DNA of 64,000 nucleotides from Bacteroidota bacterium (GTDB lineage Bacteria; Bacteroidota; Ignavibacteria; Kryptoniales; JAKASW01): NCBI GenBank assembly GCA_021825585.1, contig JAKAGT010000021.1, positions 1 to 64,000 of the forward strand, read 5' to 3'. Shown piece by piece: positions 1 to 7,293 of this stretch (position 1 is its first letter; each line of letters starts with the position of its first letter). The notes under the pieces were generated by a model. It saw only the letters and a program-made list of their open reading frames with translations, ran no database searches and was not told where the DNA came from. The position numbers and the translations under genes were made by a program.

Positions 1-107
1 TGCAGGAGAGCGATAATCAGCCAGAGCAAGCCGTTGAATCCTTGGATCAGCCAGAATGTACGCTTCCTTTTCTCATTGGTACCGGTGAGCGGAATTACAA
101 GCTCCAT
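1..107 (-). CDS. Partial small membrane protein (sixth cassette)
   Basis: The first 35 codons of a minus-strand gene are visible before the window ends. The ATG at 107 is preceded by a good ribosome-binding site (AAGGAG, about 6 nt upstream). The protein begins MELVIPLTGTNEKRKR and continues into a hydrophobic stretch containing FWLIQGFNGLLWLI, a likely transmembrane helix following a positively charged segment. It lies just beyond the attC site at 163-279 in cassette orientation, so it should be the gene of the next cassette. The family is not recognisable from this fragment. Confidence 0.55.
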   Translation of the reverse strand, partial: MELVIPLTGTNEKRKRTFWLIQGFNGLLWLIIALL

Positions 108-162
108 TTGCAGCTCCTTGTCAATGATGTAATAGTCATTCAATCACGCCGCGGGGCATGAC

Positions 163-279
163 GCCTAACGTTTGCGGCAATCACGTTCGTGCCGCGCTCC
201 TTGTAGCCTACTGAGTGCGCGGCATGAAGCGAGTTCGAAGGTACATAATAATCGAGCATCGTGATTGTCGTTGTTATAC
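163..279 (-). repeat. attC-like recombination site 5
   Basis: Outer boxes are GCCTAAC (163-169) and GTTATAC (273-279). The inner arms CGGCAATCACG (175-185) and CGTGATTGTCG (260-270) form an 11-bp inverted repeat with one mismatch. The spacer is 5 bp on the left arm and 2 bp on the right, as in the other four sites. It follows the stop codon of the 294-1097 gene by 14 bp. Confidence 0.85.
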
Positions 280-293
280 GCAGCGCCGCCACG

Positions 294-1097
294 TCAATTG
301 CTCCCAGGAAGAGCCCAACACGCGGACACATCGGAGGGCTTCCAAGTGTTGAACTGAGATCCGAAAAGAGTCAGGAAGCACTCAAAGAATGAAAGCGCAT
401 ATTGTACAACAAAAGCAAAGTCGCCCTCATGTGCTTTCATCGACCAAGAGCGGTCAGAGTCACCTATCTTGAGAAAACTGTCTGCTAAGTGAACATCCGC
501 GTGCGTGTATGAGGAGAGATCAGAGTAAAAGACATCATAAGCTTCAACGTGATCGACAGCCCGAGCCATTTCCTTCAGAGTGAGCCCACTCCAATTGCGG
601 ATAGCCTTCGTCTTTCGGTTTTGACCCTCCTGCATGAATGACATCTTAACTCGTTCAAAATTCTCGACAATCTGACTTTCATTTTCTGCGTACTCTTGCT
701 CCCACAGGAAATTCAGCGACTCATTCCATGACGGTTTTGAGCTAGAACGGTGTTGCTTAACTGCCAGCATATGATTGTATCTCAGTACGTCATGAAAATC
801 TATAAATCTCTGTGCACGCTCAATTGGCTGTTGTGATATAAAATGAGCGGTCACATCAATTTCAAACATCGGTCGTACTATTGCGAATCCGACGGTTCGT
901 GGAAACCAGTCTGGGCCTGCGGATTTGTAGAGGCTTCTTAGTGACTCTGAGGCGGCAAGATGGTGCATTAGAAAGCATACCATCAGGGAAGTGTATGGAA
1001 GACCTGACGAATGTACTGGCGTACTCTTGGCGGTACGGGCCAAACCCATGAAGTTTTCGAGAATAGTTAAATGTTGCTCCTCAGTTAGATAAAGCAT
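294..1097 (-). CDS. DUF5677-like cytoplasmic protein (cassette gene)
   Basis: This 267-residue protein has no signal peptide or clear membrane segment. The start at 1097 is supported by GAGG six bases upstream. It is largely helical by composition, with an RPMFEIDVTAHF segment, an R-F-I-DFHDVLRYNH stretch, and a late YTHADVHLAD segment. This pattern resembles DUF5677 proteins, a family of unknown biochemical function that is often found in accessory and mobile regions. I recognised the resemblance by pattern only and cannot confirm it here. The gene is the sole one in its cassette and is followed directly by an attC site. A role in defence or stress is possible but not shown. Confidence 0.7.
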   Translation of the reverse strand: MLYLTEEQHLTILENFMGLARTAKSTPVHSSGLPYTSLMVCFLMHHLAASESLRSLYKSAGPDWFPRTVGFAIVRPMFEIDVTAHFISQQPIERAQRFIDFHDVLRYNHMLAVKQHRSSSKPSWNESLNFLWEQEYAENESQIVENFERVKMSFMQEGQNRKTKAIRNWSGLTLKEMARAVDHVEAYDVFYSDLSSYTHADVHLADSFLKIGDSDRSWSMKAHEGDFAFVVQYALSFFECFLTLFGSQFNTWKPSDVSACWALPGSN

Positions 1098-1145
1098 AAG
1101 CTACCTCGCGATAGTGAACTCGAAATAAATGGGTGGCGGCGTTGC

Positions 1146-1280
1146 GCATAACGTTCCGCGTGTTTACGCCGTGCCGTTTGCCGCCTATCACCGAATCAAT
1201 TTCCTTAGAGGCAAACGGCATGGAGCGAACTCAATAATATTCCTTTCAAAAAGTGAGCGTCGTAAACACGCTTGTTATGT
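1146..1280 (-). repeat. attC-like recombination site 4
   Basis: Outer boxes are GCATAAC (1146-1152) and GTTATGT (1274-1280). Inner arms GCGTGTTTACG (1158-1168) and CGTAAACACGC (1261-1271) are perfectly complementary. At 135 bp it is the longest of the five. A second internal stem (GCCGTTTGCC with GGCAAACGGC) lies between the arms. It begins 12 bp after the stop of the T9SS protein gene. Confidence 0.87.
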
Positions 1281-1292
1281 GAAGTTGCCCGT

Positions 1293-3428
1293 TCATCTGA
1301 GCAACAAAAGCTTTTTCGTATCCGTGAATTCAGTACACTTTAGTTGGTAAAAGTACACGCCGGTTGGAATCTCCCGTGGAGTCCATTGCGTTCGATAATG
1401 ACCCGGTGGAAGATTTTGGTTTACAAGAACTTCGATCTGCATTCCGAGTGAGTTGAAAATGGTGAGTACAACGGGACTTTCCCTTGGCAAGGAAAACTGA
1501 ATTGTGGTAACTGGATTGAATGGATTCGGGTAGTTCTGATACAAAGCGTACGTTGTCGGAATGTCAGAGCCGAATTGCTCGACGAGTGTTGGTCCTGTGG
1601 TAGTGAAGCCCCAGACGCTTGACCAATCGCTTGTGCCACCAGCATTGGTAGCATTGACCCGCCAGTAGTAGAGCGTGCTGTTGGCAAGACCGGAAACCTG
1701 CCGTGATGTGCTGGTGATGCCGCTCTGGTCATAGACGAGCGATGTGAAACTGGAATTGGTCGAGACTTGCAAGCGATACGATGTGGCTCCACTGGAACTG
1801 TTCCAACTTAACGCGGCGCTGGTGGAGACTCCGGTTGCGCCGTTTGACGGTGAAGCAAGTGTCGGTGCCGAAGGGGACGCAGATAACAAGAGAAAATAGT
1901 CGCTTGCATCCTTGGTAAAAACCCGGGAAAAAGTGAACGAATTTGGATAGATTACGGTGACTTGGAATCTTCCACGAACTCCTTTTAAGGAGGGTGCAGA
2001 AAAAGCACCGTTCAGGATGGTGGTTGAAATTGCGGGAAGGGCGATATCCAGAGGTGTGATTGTGATTGTCCCCGAATTGGCATCTGTTACAACGCCGAAC
2101 ACACCTAGGTCAGGTGAGATGTTACGATACGAAGTACTGGTTAAGACCCCTGAACTTGTCATGACAGTGCAAACTAGTTTGACTCTCCCATAGTAGTTAT
2201 CGCTGAAATGGGGAATTGCATCAATCCATCCGTATGATGTAGTGATGCCACGCCCACTATCAATTAATGCCTCGTTGTAGTCGTACGTAAACCAGTTAAT
2301 TTCTATTCCTCCCTGTGGAATCTCATTACCGAAGTGGTCTCGAAAGAAGTGATCAATAGTGAATTGATTGATCCTCTGAAAAAGTTGGTATCCCGGACTC
2401 GGATTACTATCAAGAATGTATTGTCTATTGTACCAAGCCGACGTAAGCTGGTCCTCGATTGTTGGTTTCACCTCTTGAACAATATCCTTGAGTTTAGATT
2501 CAGTATAGAGCACCGAAGGATCGCTGACGACTTGATAATAAAGTCTTGCATTGAAGTTTTTGAGGAATTGTTGATCCTCTAAGTACGCCTTCGCCCAAAC
2601 ATATGAAGAGATTTGGTATCGTGTTAGAGCTAAGGTAACATTGGACCATACGTTTCCAGACTTTGTCGCGATAGATTGTTGATTTAGAACCTCGTAGAAG
2701 ACGTCATAGGTATGGCCGTGATTTTCGTTCCAGTGCTGATAGTTGTCGAGTTGATTAAACACCTCAACTTCTGCTGCTCGCGTCATTCCCTCCTCATATG
2801 TACCATATCCGATTACCAAGTCATCCCTGAAGGCATGAATCATCTCATGGCAAATAGTAGTTTGCTGATCAATGCTTTTCACGACCATCTCGTTGGTAGA
2901 AGCATAATAAAAACCCGAAACTGAAATAGATGTATCTTTGCGCACGTTGACAGTAATGTTGAATGCAGGATTTCCATATATATCCTTAGCCTTTGTATAA
3001 AAAGCCTGCAACATCGAACGCAGACTGTCAATTTCTTGTTGTGTCCAAGGTTGTGCGGTTGAATTGAAAGTAAATGTCAACTCACCAGATCCTATTTGGG
3101 AAGAGAGTATGCCTCTTTCCAAGTCGGGCAGTATTGGTTTACGCTTCTCGTCAGTGAAAACGATGATCACATCTAGGAAAGGGTCTCTAATACCCACCAA
3201 TGACGAAGTAAGTTGTTGTACCGTGAACTCATGCATTCCAATTCTCGATAACTCATCGGCGGTTTGAATTCTGTCACTCTTTAAAGCAGAAGGGAGCTGG
3301 AGGTAGAATATATTTGAATGCACCCGCGATGTCTGCTGTTGAGTTTGGTGTGCTTGCGTAGCAAGAGAGTGTTCGGGTGAAAAGAAAATCGTGAGAAGAA
3401 ATCCGCCAAGTAATTTGATCCATTTCAT
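1293..3428 (-). CDS. T9SS-exported putative zinc metalloprotease with FN3 domain
   Basis: A 711-residue secreted protein. I chose the ATG at 3428 because it gives a proper signal peptide (MKWIKLLGGFLLTIFFSPEHSLA); a longer reading frame would begin inside the attC site. An HExxH motif, HEMIH, sits at residues 194-198, followed by YEEGMTRAAEVEVF, whose glutamates could supply the third zinc ligand, as in gluzincin-type peptidases. Near residues 530-630 is a fibronectin type III domain (SYRLQVSTNSSF, YYWRVNATNAGG). The last 75 or so residues are a T9SS sorting domain (YQNYPNPFNPVTTIQF, GVYFYQL, KKLLLLR). The protein should pass the outer membrane and be released or anchored. The family of the catalytic part is not recognised. 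At 2.1 kb it is unusually long for a cassette gene. Confidence 0.8.
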   Translation of the reverse strand: MKWIKLLGGFLLTIFFSPEHSLATQAHQTQQQTSRVHSNIFYLQLPSALKSDRIQTADELSRIGMHEFTVQQLTSSLVGIRDPFLDVIIVFTDEKRKPILPDLERGILSSQIGSGELTFTFNSTAQPWTQQEIDSLRSMLQAFYTKAKDIYGNPAFNITVNVRKDTSISVSGFYYASTNEMVVKSIDQQTTICHEMIHAFRDDLVIGYGTYEEGMTRAAEVEVFNQLDNYQHWNENHGHTYDVFYEVLNQQSIATKSGNVWSNVTLALTRYQISSYVWAKAYLEDQQFLKNFNARLYYQVVSDPSVLYTESKLKDIVQEVKPTIEDQLTSAWYNRQYILDSNPSPGYQLFQRINQFTIDHFFRDHFGNEIPQGGIEINWFTYDYNEALIDSGRGITTSYGWIDAIPHFSDNYYGRVKLVCTVMTSSGVLTSTSYRNISPDLGVFGVVTDANSGTITITPLDIALPAISTTILNGAFSAPSLKGVRGRFQVTVIYPNSFTFSRVFTKDASDYFLLLSASPSAPTLASPSNGATGVSTSAALSWNSSSGATSYRLQVSTNSSFTSLVYDQSGITSTSRQVSGLANSTLYYWRVNATNAGGTSDWSSVWGFTTTGPTLVEQFGSDIPTTYALYQNYPNPFNPVTTIQFSLPRESPVVLTIFNSLGMQIEVLVNQNLPPGHYRTQWTPREIPTGVYFYQLKCTEFTDTKKLLLLR

Positions 3429-3464
3429 AGTGTTGACCGATGTAGTGTTTGGAAGGGCAATTTC

Positions 3465-3586
3465 ACATAACGTCCACGGCAATCACGTCGTCGCGCGCAT
3501 CCTTTCTTGGGCTAATATAATGAGCGCGTGATGAACCGAGCACGATATTATATAATAATCGAGGGTCGTGATTGCCGTTGTTAGCC
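3465..3586 (-). repeat. attC-like recombination site 3
   Basis: Outer boxes are ACATAAC (3465-3471) and GTTAGCC (3580-3586). Inner arms CGGCAATCACG (3477-3487) and CGTGATTGCCG (3567-3577) are perfectly complementary and nearly identical to those of site 5. The central part ends in ATAATAATCGAG, also shared with site 5. The site lies 12 bp after the stop of the DUF6174-like gene. Confidence 0.88.
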
Positions 3587-3598
3587 GCCGTTTGTGCA

Positions 3599-4042
3599 TC
3601 ATGGAACACGGAGATTTGAAGTCTCAAAGAGAAAGCCTCCGTCAACTGGGTGAAGCTGGGGATTCACATCAAGATATTCTGGGTATCCATAATCGGCATT
3701 GTAACGAACTACCAGTGAATCGCCCTTTGAATTCCGAATTATTCCAAAAAGAGAATCCACCGTCACGTAGATTGATCGTGGCAGTGCGCTGCCGTCCGAG
3801 ATTCTCACCACGCTGGCAACGGTGTCGGCTCGCACGGTAACCTGAACAAGTAATCCACCGGTCGGGCAGAAGCACGTGAGCTTCTGGTCGATGGCGTAAT
3901 CATGGAGATTATGGGACCGCCATTGCTCATATGCACTTTGGAAAGTCGGTTGAGTTACTCCTCCTTTGTTACAGGACGAGCAGGTAACCGCGAAAACTAT
4001 GAGAGGCAAAACAACTCTTCCCACGTATGTTAGGGTCTTCAT
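3599..4042 (-). CDS. DUF6174-like lipoprotein (cassette gene)
   Basis: This 147-residue protein starts with a lipoprotein signal (VVLPLIVFAVTCSSC; the lipidated Cys is likely that of SSC). The ATG at 4042 has AGGAG five bases upstream. The mature part begins with a W-x-x-x-x-L-x-D-Y-x-x-x-Q element, followed by a CFCPTGG segment, a V-x-V-x-A-D-T-V strand, VDSLFGII and a late YNADYGYPEYLDVN segment. This order matches DUF6174, a small secreted domain of unknown function. No catalytic residues can be assigned. It is the only gene in a 0.6-kb cassette and is probably attached to the periplasmic or outer surface of an envelope membrane. Confidence 0.75.
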   Translation of the reverse strand: MKTLTYVGRVVLPLIVFAVTCSSCNKGGVTQPTFQSAYEQWRSHNLHDYAIDQKLTCFCPTGGLLVQVTVRADTVASVVRISDGSALPRSIYVTVDSLFGIIRNSKGDSLVVRYNADYGYPEYLDVNPQLHPVDGGFLFETSNLRVP

Positions 4043-4083
4043 ATGCTCTCCTTCCAGTTAACGATTTGCCGCGCACAAATGGT

Positions 4084-4199
4084 GCCTAACGTCCTGCGGG
4101 ACAAAGTCGTGGCACGGTCCTTCTTCATATAATGTGCGTGCCATGAAGCGAGCACCTTGCATATACAAACGTCGAGCGGCTTTGTCCCGCATGTTAGGC
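4084..4199 (-). repeat. attC-like recombination site 2
   Basis: Outer boxes are GCCTAAC (4084-4090) and GTTAGGC (4193-4199), exact complements. Inner arms GCGGGACAAAG (4096-4106) and CTTTGTCCCGC (4180-4190) are perfect. A second internal stem pairs GTGGCACG with CGTGCCAT. The stop codon of the RelA/SpoT-domain gene (TAA, 4194-4196) lies inside the right outer box, so gene and site are fused end to end. Confidence 0.9.
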
Positions 4200-5264
4200 G
4201 AAGCCACCCTTCAAGGAATCCCAAGCGTCCAAAAAGCTAATTTGAGCTTTGATTATGTCGATTTCTTCCTCTTCGTTACCTTGAAGGATCCTTGACAGGG
4301 CGGCAAAGTTTGCAACGATTTCAAAATTGGTTGGATTTCTGGATTTTAGGGTTCGATAAACAGAAACGATTCTTTCTTGTCGGGTATTGGTGGCTACCTT
4401 AAGTAGTTCACCTATTGTCATAATGCTTCTGCTAGCAAGCATTTTGAGCATACCGTTTATTTCGTATTGAGCGCATCCAACGCCAATACCCGACAATACA
4501 GAGGGCAAGTTTTCAGCATTAAGGGGGTCTGAGTCTTTGTAAATGATTTCGTTCTGGTATCTTGAGAGTTCTTCAAACAAGAAATTAAAAAACTCATCCA
4601 ACGAGTTAAGTTGTTTCCCAAGTATCTGAAATTGCCGAGTAACAGAAAAGGATGTTCTCTTGTTTGGTTTATATCCGAGATTGTGTTCAATTTGTGCCCA
4701 GACATCTTCCGTTAAGGTTCTAACCTGCAACTCGACCCAAGGGCGGTCATTGCGGGGTACGTTGCTCTGTCGCATACGGAGCTGATAATGCACTGATGAG
4801 TAGCCGCTATCCTTGTCTTTCCTCTCCACTCCTTCAAGCCCAAGCCGGCGATAAAGGTCTTCAGACAAATATGCAATAGGTGGGTTGTCGGACAGTTCAA
4901 TGAGATCATTCGATCTAATTTCGTCGTGGATGAGACGAAATTGCGACAAAAAGTATATAACGAGCCTTGCACCTATTGTGTCGTTCATTTTCCTGAAGCT
5001 CTGAGAGACTAGCCCGTCAGGGTAATCTGCCGGCTTTCTGAATATCTTATCCACGACACTCTCTGGGCGTTTAATGCGAGTCTCAAATCTCTGTATTGGA
5101 GAAGGACTTGGTAATCTGCTTTTTGCTAAGTATCGAGACCAAGCGTCGGGTTTTCGGAGACCCTTGAGATAATTCTTCAATTCGTGTTGTGTCGGTTCAA
5201 GAACTTGTTTCACGTGCTCTTGATAGTCGTTGAGAAATTTAGATAGTTGCTCAGATTCTCTCAT
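4194..5264 (-). CDS. RelA/SpoT-domain nucleotide pyrophosphokinase-like protein (cassette gene)
   Basis: A 356-residue cytoplasmic protein; the ATG at 5264 has GGGAG six bases upstream. The central region (about residues 60-205) carries the alarmone synthetase signature: IKRPESVVDKI, then DTIGARLVIYF, DSGYSSVHYQLR and VELQVRTLTEDVWAQIEH. Known relatives transfer pyrophosphate from ATP to GTP/GDP, or to tRNA in toxic small alarmone synthetases. There is no hydrolase (HD) domain or TGS/ACT region, so this is a small, stand-alone type with a helical C-terminal extension of about 150 residues of unknown role. A stress enzyme, a toxSAS-like toxin, or a phage-defence factor such as a CapRel-type fusion would all fit. 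Nothing here distinguishes them, and no separate antitoxin gene is present in the cassette. Confidence 0.82.
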   Translation of the reverse strand: MRESEQLSKFLNDYQEHVKQVLEPTQHELKNYLKGLRKPDAWSRYLAKSRLPSPSPIQRFETRIKRPESVVDKIFRKPADYPDGLVSQSFRKMNDTIGARLVIYFLSQFRLIHDEIRSNDLIELSDNPPIAYLSEDLYRRLGLEGVERKDKDSGYSSVHYQLRMRQSNVPRNDRPWVELQVRTLTEDVWAQIEHNLGYKPNKRTSFSVTRQFQILGKQLNSLDEFFNFLFEELSRYQNEIIYKDSDPLNAENLPSVLSGIGVGCAQYEINGMLKMLASRSIMTIGELLKVATNTRQERIVSVYRTLKSRNPTNFEIVANFAALSRILQGNEEEEIDIIKAQISFLDAWDSLKGGFA

Positions 5265-5292
5265 AAGGTACTCCCTTTGTGTGGGTGGTTTC

Positions 5293-5415
5293 GCCTAACG
5301 TGTGCAGCAACAATGCAGCGCCGCGCAACCATGAGAATATACAACGAGCGCGGCGTTGAGTGAACTCCTTTATCAAATATGTTATGCGTGAACGTCATTG
5401 TTGCTGGTGTTAGCT
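5293..5415 (-). repeat. attC-like recombination site 1
   Basis: Outer boxes are GCCTAAC (5293-5299) and GTTAGCT (5409-5415). Inner arms CAGCAACAATG (5305-5315) and CATTGTTGCTG (5396-5406) are perfect complements. The second stem pairs GCGCCGCGC with GCGCGGCG. It follows the S41 peptidase stop codon by 18 bp and is the site nearest the recombinase end. Confidence 0.88.
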
Positions 5416-5433
5416 GAAGTGCCCGACCACTGT

Positions 5434-6447
5434 TCATTTCAAAAGTGCGATGGCTCGTTCCAACTGGAGGTCATGGTCGCTTTTAATATCTGCTTCGGTT
5501 TGCATCACAAGCACGTCTGGAACGATGCCGTTCCATTCAATTGGTCTTCCATCATAGCGGCGAAAATCCAGCGTAGAAACGCGTATTCTTCTTCCACTCG
5601 GTAAGAAGAAGTCTTGAGGCGCGCCTGAGCCTCCAGCGCTCGTATCGCCGAGAAGAGTGACATTCGGAAGTTGCCCAATCATATTTAAGAAGTCCTCAGT
5701 CGCACTAAAGCACGTTCCATTCATTAGAACAACAACTGGCTTGCTAAATGTTAAAGCACCGCTGGGTTGCAAAGGCGGATTTGATTTCAATACACCGTTT
5801 GAGTAAATCGGAGGCCAAGGAAGGGGTGAACTTAAAAATCTCCTTATTACAAAAGTGCCCGTCGCATCGGAGCCACCCCCGTTGTCTCTAACATCCAGGA
5901 TGAGGCCATTTGTATCGCGAAGGTAGCTGATTATATTATCAAAATCCAGAATCCAACTCCCCTGCTCGAAGGTCGCAATCCTCACGTAGCCGATGTTCCC
6001 TGGTAGAATTCCGTATTCCATTCTGTCTCCACCAGCAAGACTTAATTCCTCAGTGAAATACTTCCGAACAACCAGAGGGTCAAAAGTACCGCGGTCGCGT
6101 TCCGTCCTCAGAGGAGTGTAAGTCCGAACGGGAAAGCCCCCCTTAGTGTCCACCTCCACGTGGCCGTCTTTCAATTCAGCAAGCATGTTGAAAAGGACCT
6201 GAAATATCTGGTCGCCTTTTGCGTCCTCAGCCTGCGGTTTATACACTACGTATATGCTGTCCCAGTTGATGTGCTTGAATTGAAAGTATGGATAGACCGA
6301 ATCAGTGATTGACCATGCTCGCTCAAAATCTGCCGTGTTATCATTGTGAGTTGGGGCGTTCACTACGAGATCACTGCAACCTACTAAGAATGCTATGATG
6401 GGCGGGAGCGCGATCCAGCAATATTTCTTGTACATGTTAAAAGGCAT
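5434..6447 (-). CDS. S41-family peptidase lipoprotein (second gene of first cassette)
   Basis: A 337-residue protein read from the ATG at 6447, overlapping the upstream gene by 11 bases; an ATG at 6435 is also possible. It has a lipoprotein signal (ALPPIIAFLVGC). The core is a C-terminal-processing/tail-specific protease fold: GNIGYVRIATFEQG, LILDVRDNGGGSDATG, the nucleophile segment NGTCFSATEDF, and GDTSAGGSGAPQDFFLPSG. The Ser in CFSATED aligns with the catalytic Ser of S41 enzymes. No PDZ domain is obvious, so it resembles the short tricorn-like/IRBP-like branch. It probably acts on peptides at the cell envelope. The overlap with the barrel protein gene suggests the two are translated together and may work together. 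Confidence 0.82.
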   Translation of the reverse strand: MPFNMYKKYCWIALPPIIAFLVGCSDLVVNAPTHNDNTADFERAWSITDSVYPYFQFKHINWDSIYVVYKPQAEDAKGDQIFQVLFNMLAELKDGHVEVDTKGGFPVRTYTPLRTERDRGTFDPLVVRKYFTEELSLAGGDRMEYGILPGNIGYVRIATFEQGSWILDFDNIISYLRDTNGLILDVRDNGGGSDATGTFVIRRFLSSPLPWPPIYSNGVLKSNPPLQPSGALTFSKPVVVLMNGTCFSATEDFLNMIGQLPNVTLLGDTSAGGSGAPQDFFLPSGRRIRVSTLDFRRYDGRPIEWNGIVPDVLVMQTEADIKSDHDLQLERAIALLK

Positions 6448-7216
6448 ACGAGATGGATGCGATAAAGTTATCGTCCCCAGAAACAAAGAAATCCCAAGCG
6501 CTGATACGAGTCATGTCAAATCGATAGCCCACATCAGCAGCGAGCGATTCTGTGACCCCGTAGGAAATATTGACCCCTGCGCTCGCGTTGAACCCTGAAA
6601 ACGGTGTCAGAAGTTTCACAAATGATTTGCTACTGTTGACTGGGTTCACCATTCTTCCTCCAAGAGAGACAATGCTCATTTGTGCGGCGCCGTGTAGTTG
6701 CAGACCTGCGAAAATCGGCATCCAAGCTTCCGACCTTATGCCTCCTGAGAATAAAGAGGCGAAAGAATAGACATCCAAAGTGGAGCCCCCATTAGCGATG
6801 TTTTGTCGTCTGAAATGGATGAAGAATTCAGCCGTTGGTCCAAGGCAGATGTTTACCTCCCTTGACATGAATTTCAAGTCACCTACGGGATACAGATAAT
6901 CAAGGCCAAGCCTGAACTGTGTTATCTCAGCAGACACGTTGTAGTTTCTCAAGTCAGGGGTTGATTGGTATTCTAGCTGCAATCGGTAACCATACGTGTT
7001 ATGAAACCGAGACCAACTGACACCGAAGAATGGGATTACACCTGAATACCGCTCGTCGGATATGAACTCATCACGAACAGCAATGTGACCAATTCCTCCG
7101 CGAACACTAAGGCCTTCGTCAAATATGTACGAAGCCAATGTGGAATCCTGTGCCATTGCGCTTGAGTTGATGGCGAACAGGGTCACTATAAGAAATACGT
7201 AATTGTTCTTATTCAT
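6437..7216 (-). CDS. Outer-membrane beta-barrel-like protein (first gene of first cassette)
   Basis: A 259-residue protein with a signal peptide (NYVFLIVTLFAINSSAMA, cleavage near AQD). The rest alternates polar and hydrophobic residues with repeated aromatic turns (FFGVSWSRF, YRLQLEYQS, FRLGLDYLYP, LAADVGYRFDM) and ends in a C-terminal aromatic residue (ASISYAF), as is typical for outer-membrane barrels. The exact family is not recognised. The ATG at 7216 has no clear ribosome-binding site and lies only 22 bases inside the cassette boundary, so it may rely on a promoter in or near the recombinase side. It overlaps the S41 peptidase gene by 11 bases. Confidence 0.75.
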   Translation of the reverse strand: MNKNNYVFLIVTLFAINSSAMAQDSTLASYIFDEGLSVRGGIGHIAVRDEFISDERYSGVIPFFGVSWSRFHNTYGYRLQLEYQSTPDLRNYNVSAEITQFRLGLDYLYPVGDLKFMSREVNICLGPTAEFFIHFRRQNIANGGSTLDVYSFASLFSGGIRSEAWMPIFAGLQLHGAAQMSIVSLGGRMVNPVNSSKSFVKLLTPFSGFNASAGVNISYGVTESLAADVGYRFDMTRISAWDFFVSGDDNFIASISYAF

Positions 7217-7232
7217 TGTTGTCGGGCATTTC

Positions 7233-7266
7233 AGATAACGTCTTCAAAAACGTATTTCGTTTTTTG
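7233..7266 (-). other. Candidate attI-like or degenerate attC half-site
   Basis: AGATAAC (7233-7239) followed by GTCTT matches the cassette-boundary half of the five attC sites, all of which read RYYYAAC-GTNNN on the plus strand. Next to it is a short hairpin, CAAAAACG (7245-7252) with CGTTTTTTG (7258-7266), where attC sites have their inner arm. No second outer box follows. It sits between the first cassette gene and the recombinase remnant, the place expected for attI. Confidence 0.5.
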
Positions 7267-7293
7267 TACCATAATTGTCTCAAAGACGACACC

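Larger units (their letters stand above)
163..7239 (-). mobile_element. Integron-type gene-cassette array
   Basis: Five attC-like sites alternate with minus-strand genes, each site lying at or a few bases after the stop codon of one gene and before the next. The sites share outer RYYYAAC/GTTRRRY boxes, 11-bp inner inverted repeats and a conserved central segment resembling ATGAAGCGAG. The array starts next to a tyrosine recombinase remnant and continues past the left edge of the window. Cassette sizes run from about 0.6 to 2.3 kb, judged from successive crossover boxes. The cassette genes look more AT-rich than the chromosome to the right. The layout is that of a chromosomal integron, or of a cassette cluster that has lost its working integrase. 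The identification rests on the sites, not on the enzyme. Confidence 0.85.

Noticed and set aside
3463-3645. Small minus-strand frame across the attC site at 3465-3586
   Set aside because: It translates the recombination site itself; the inverted-repeat structure explains the sequence.
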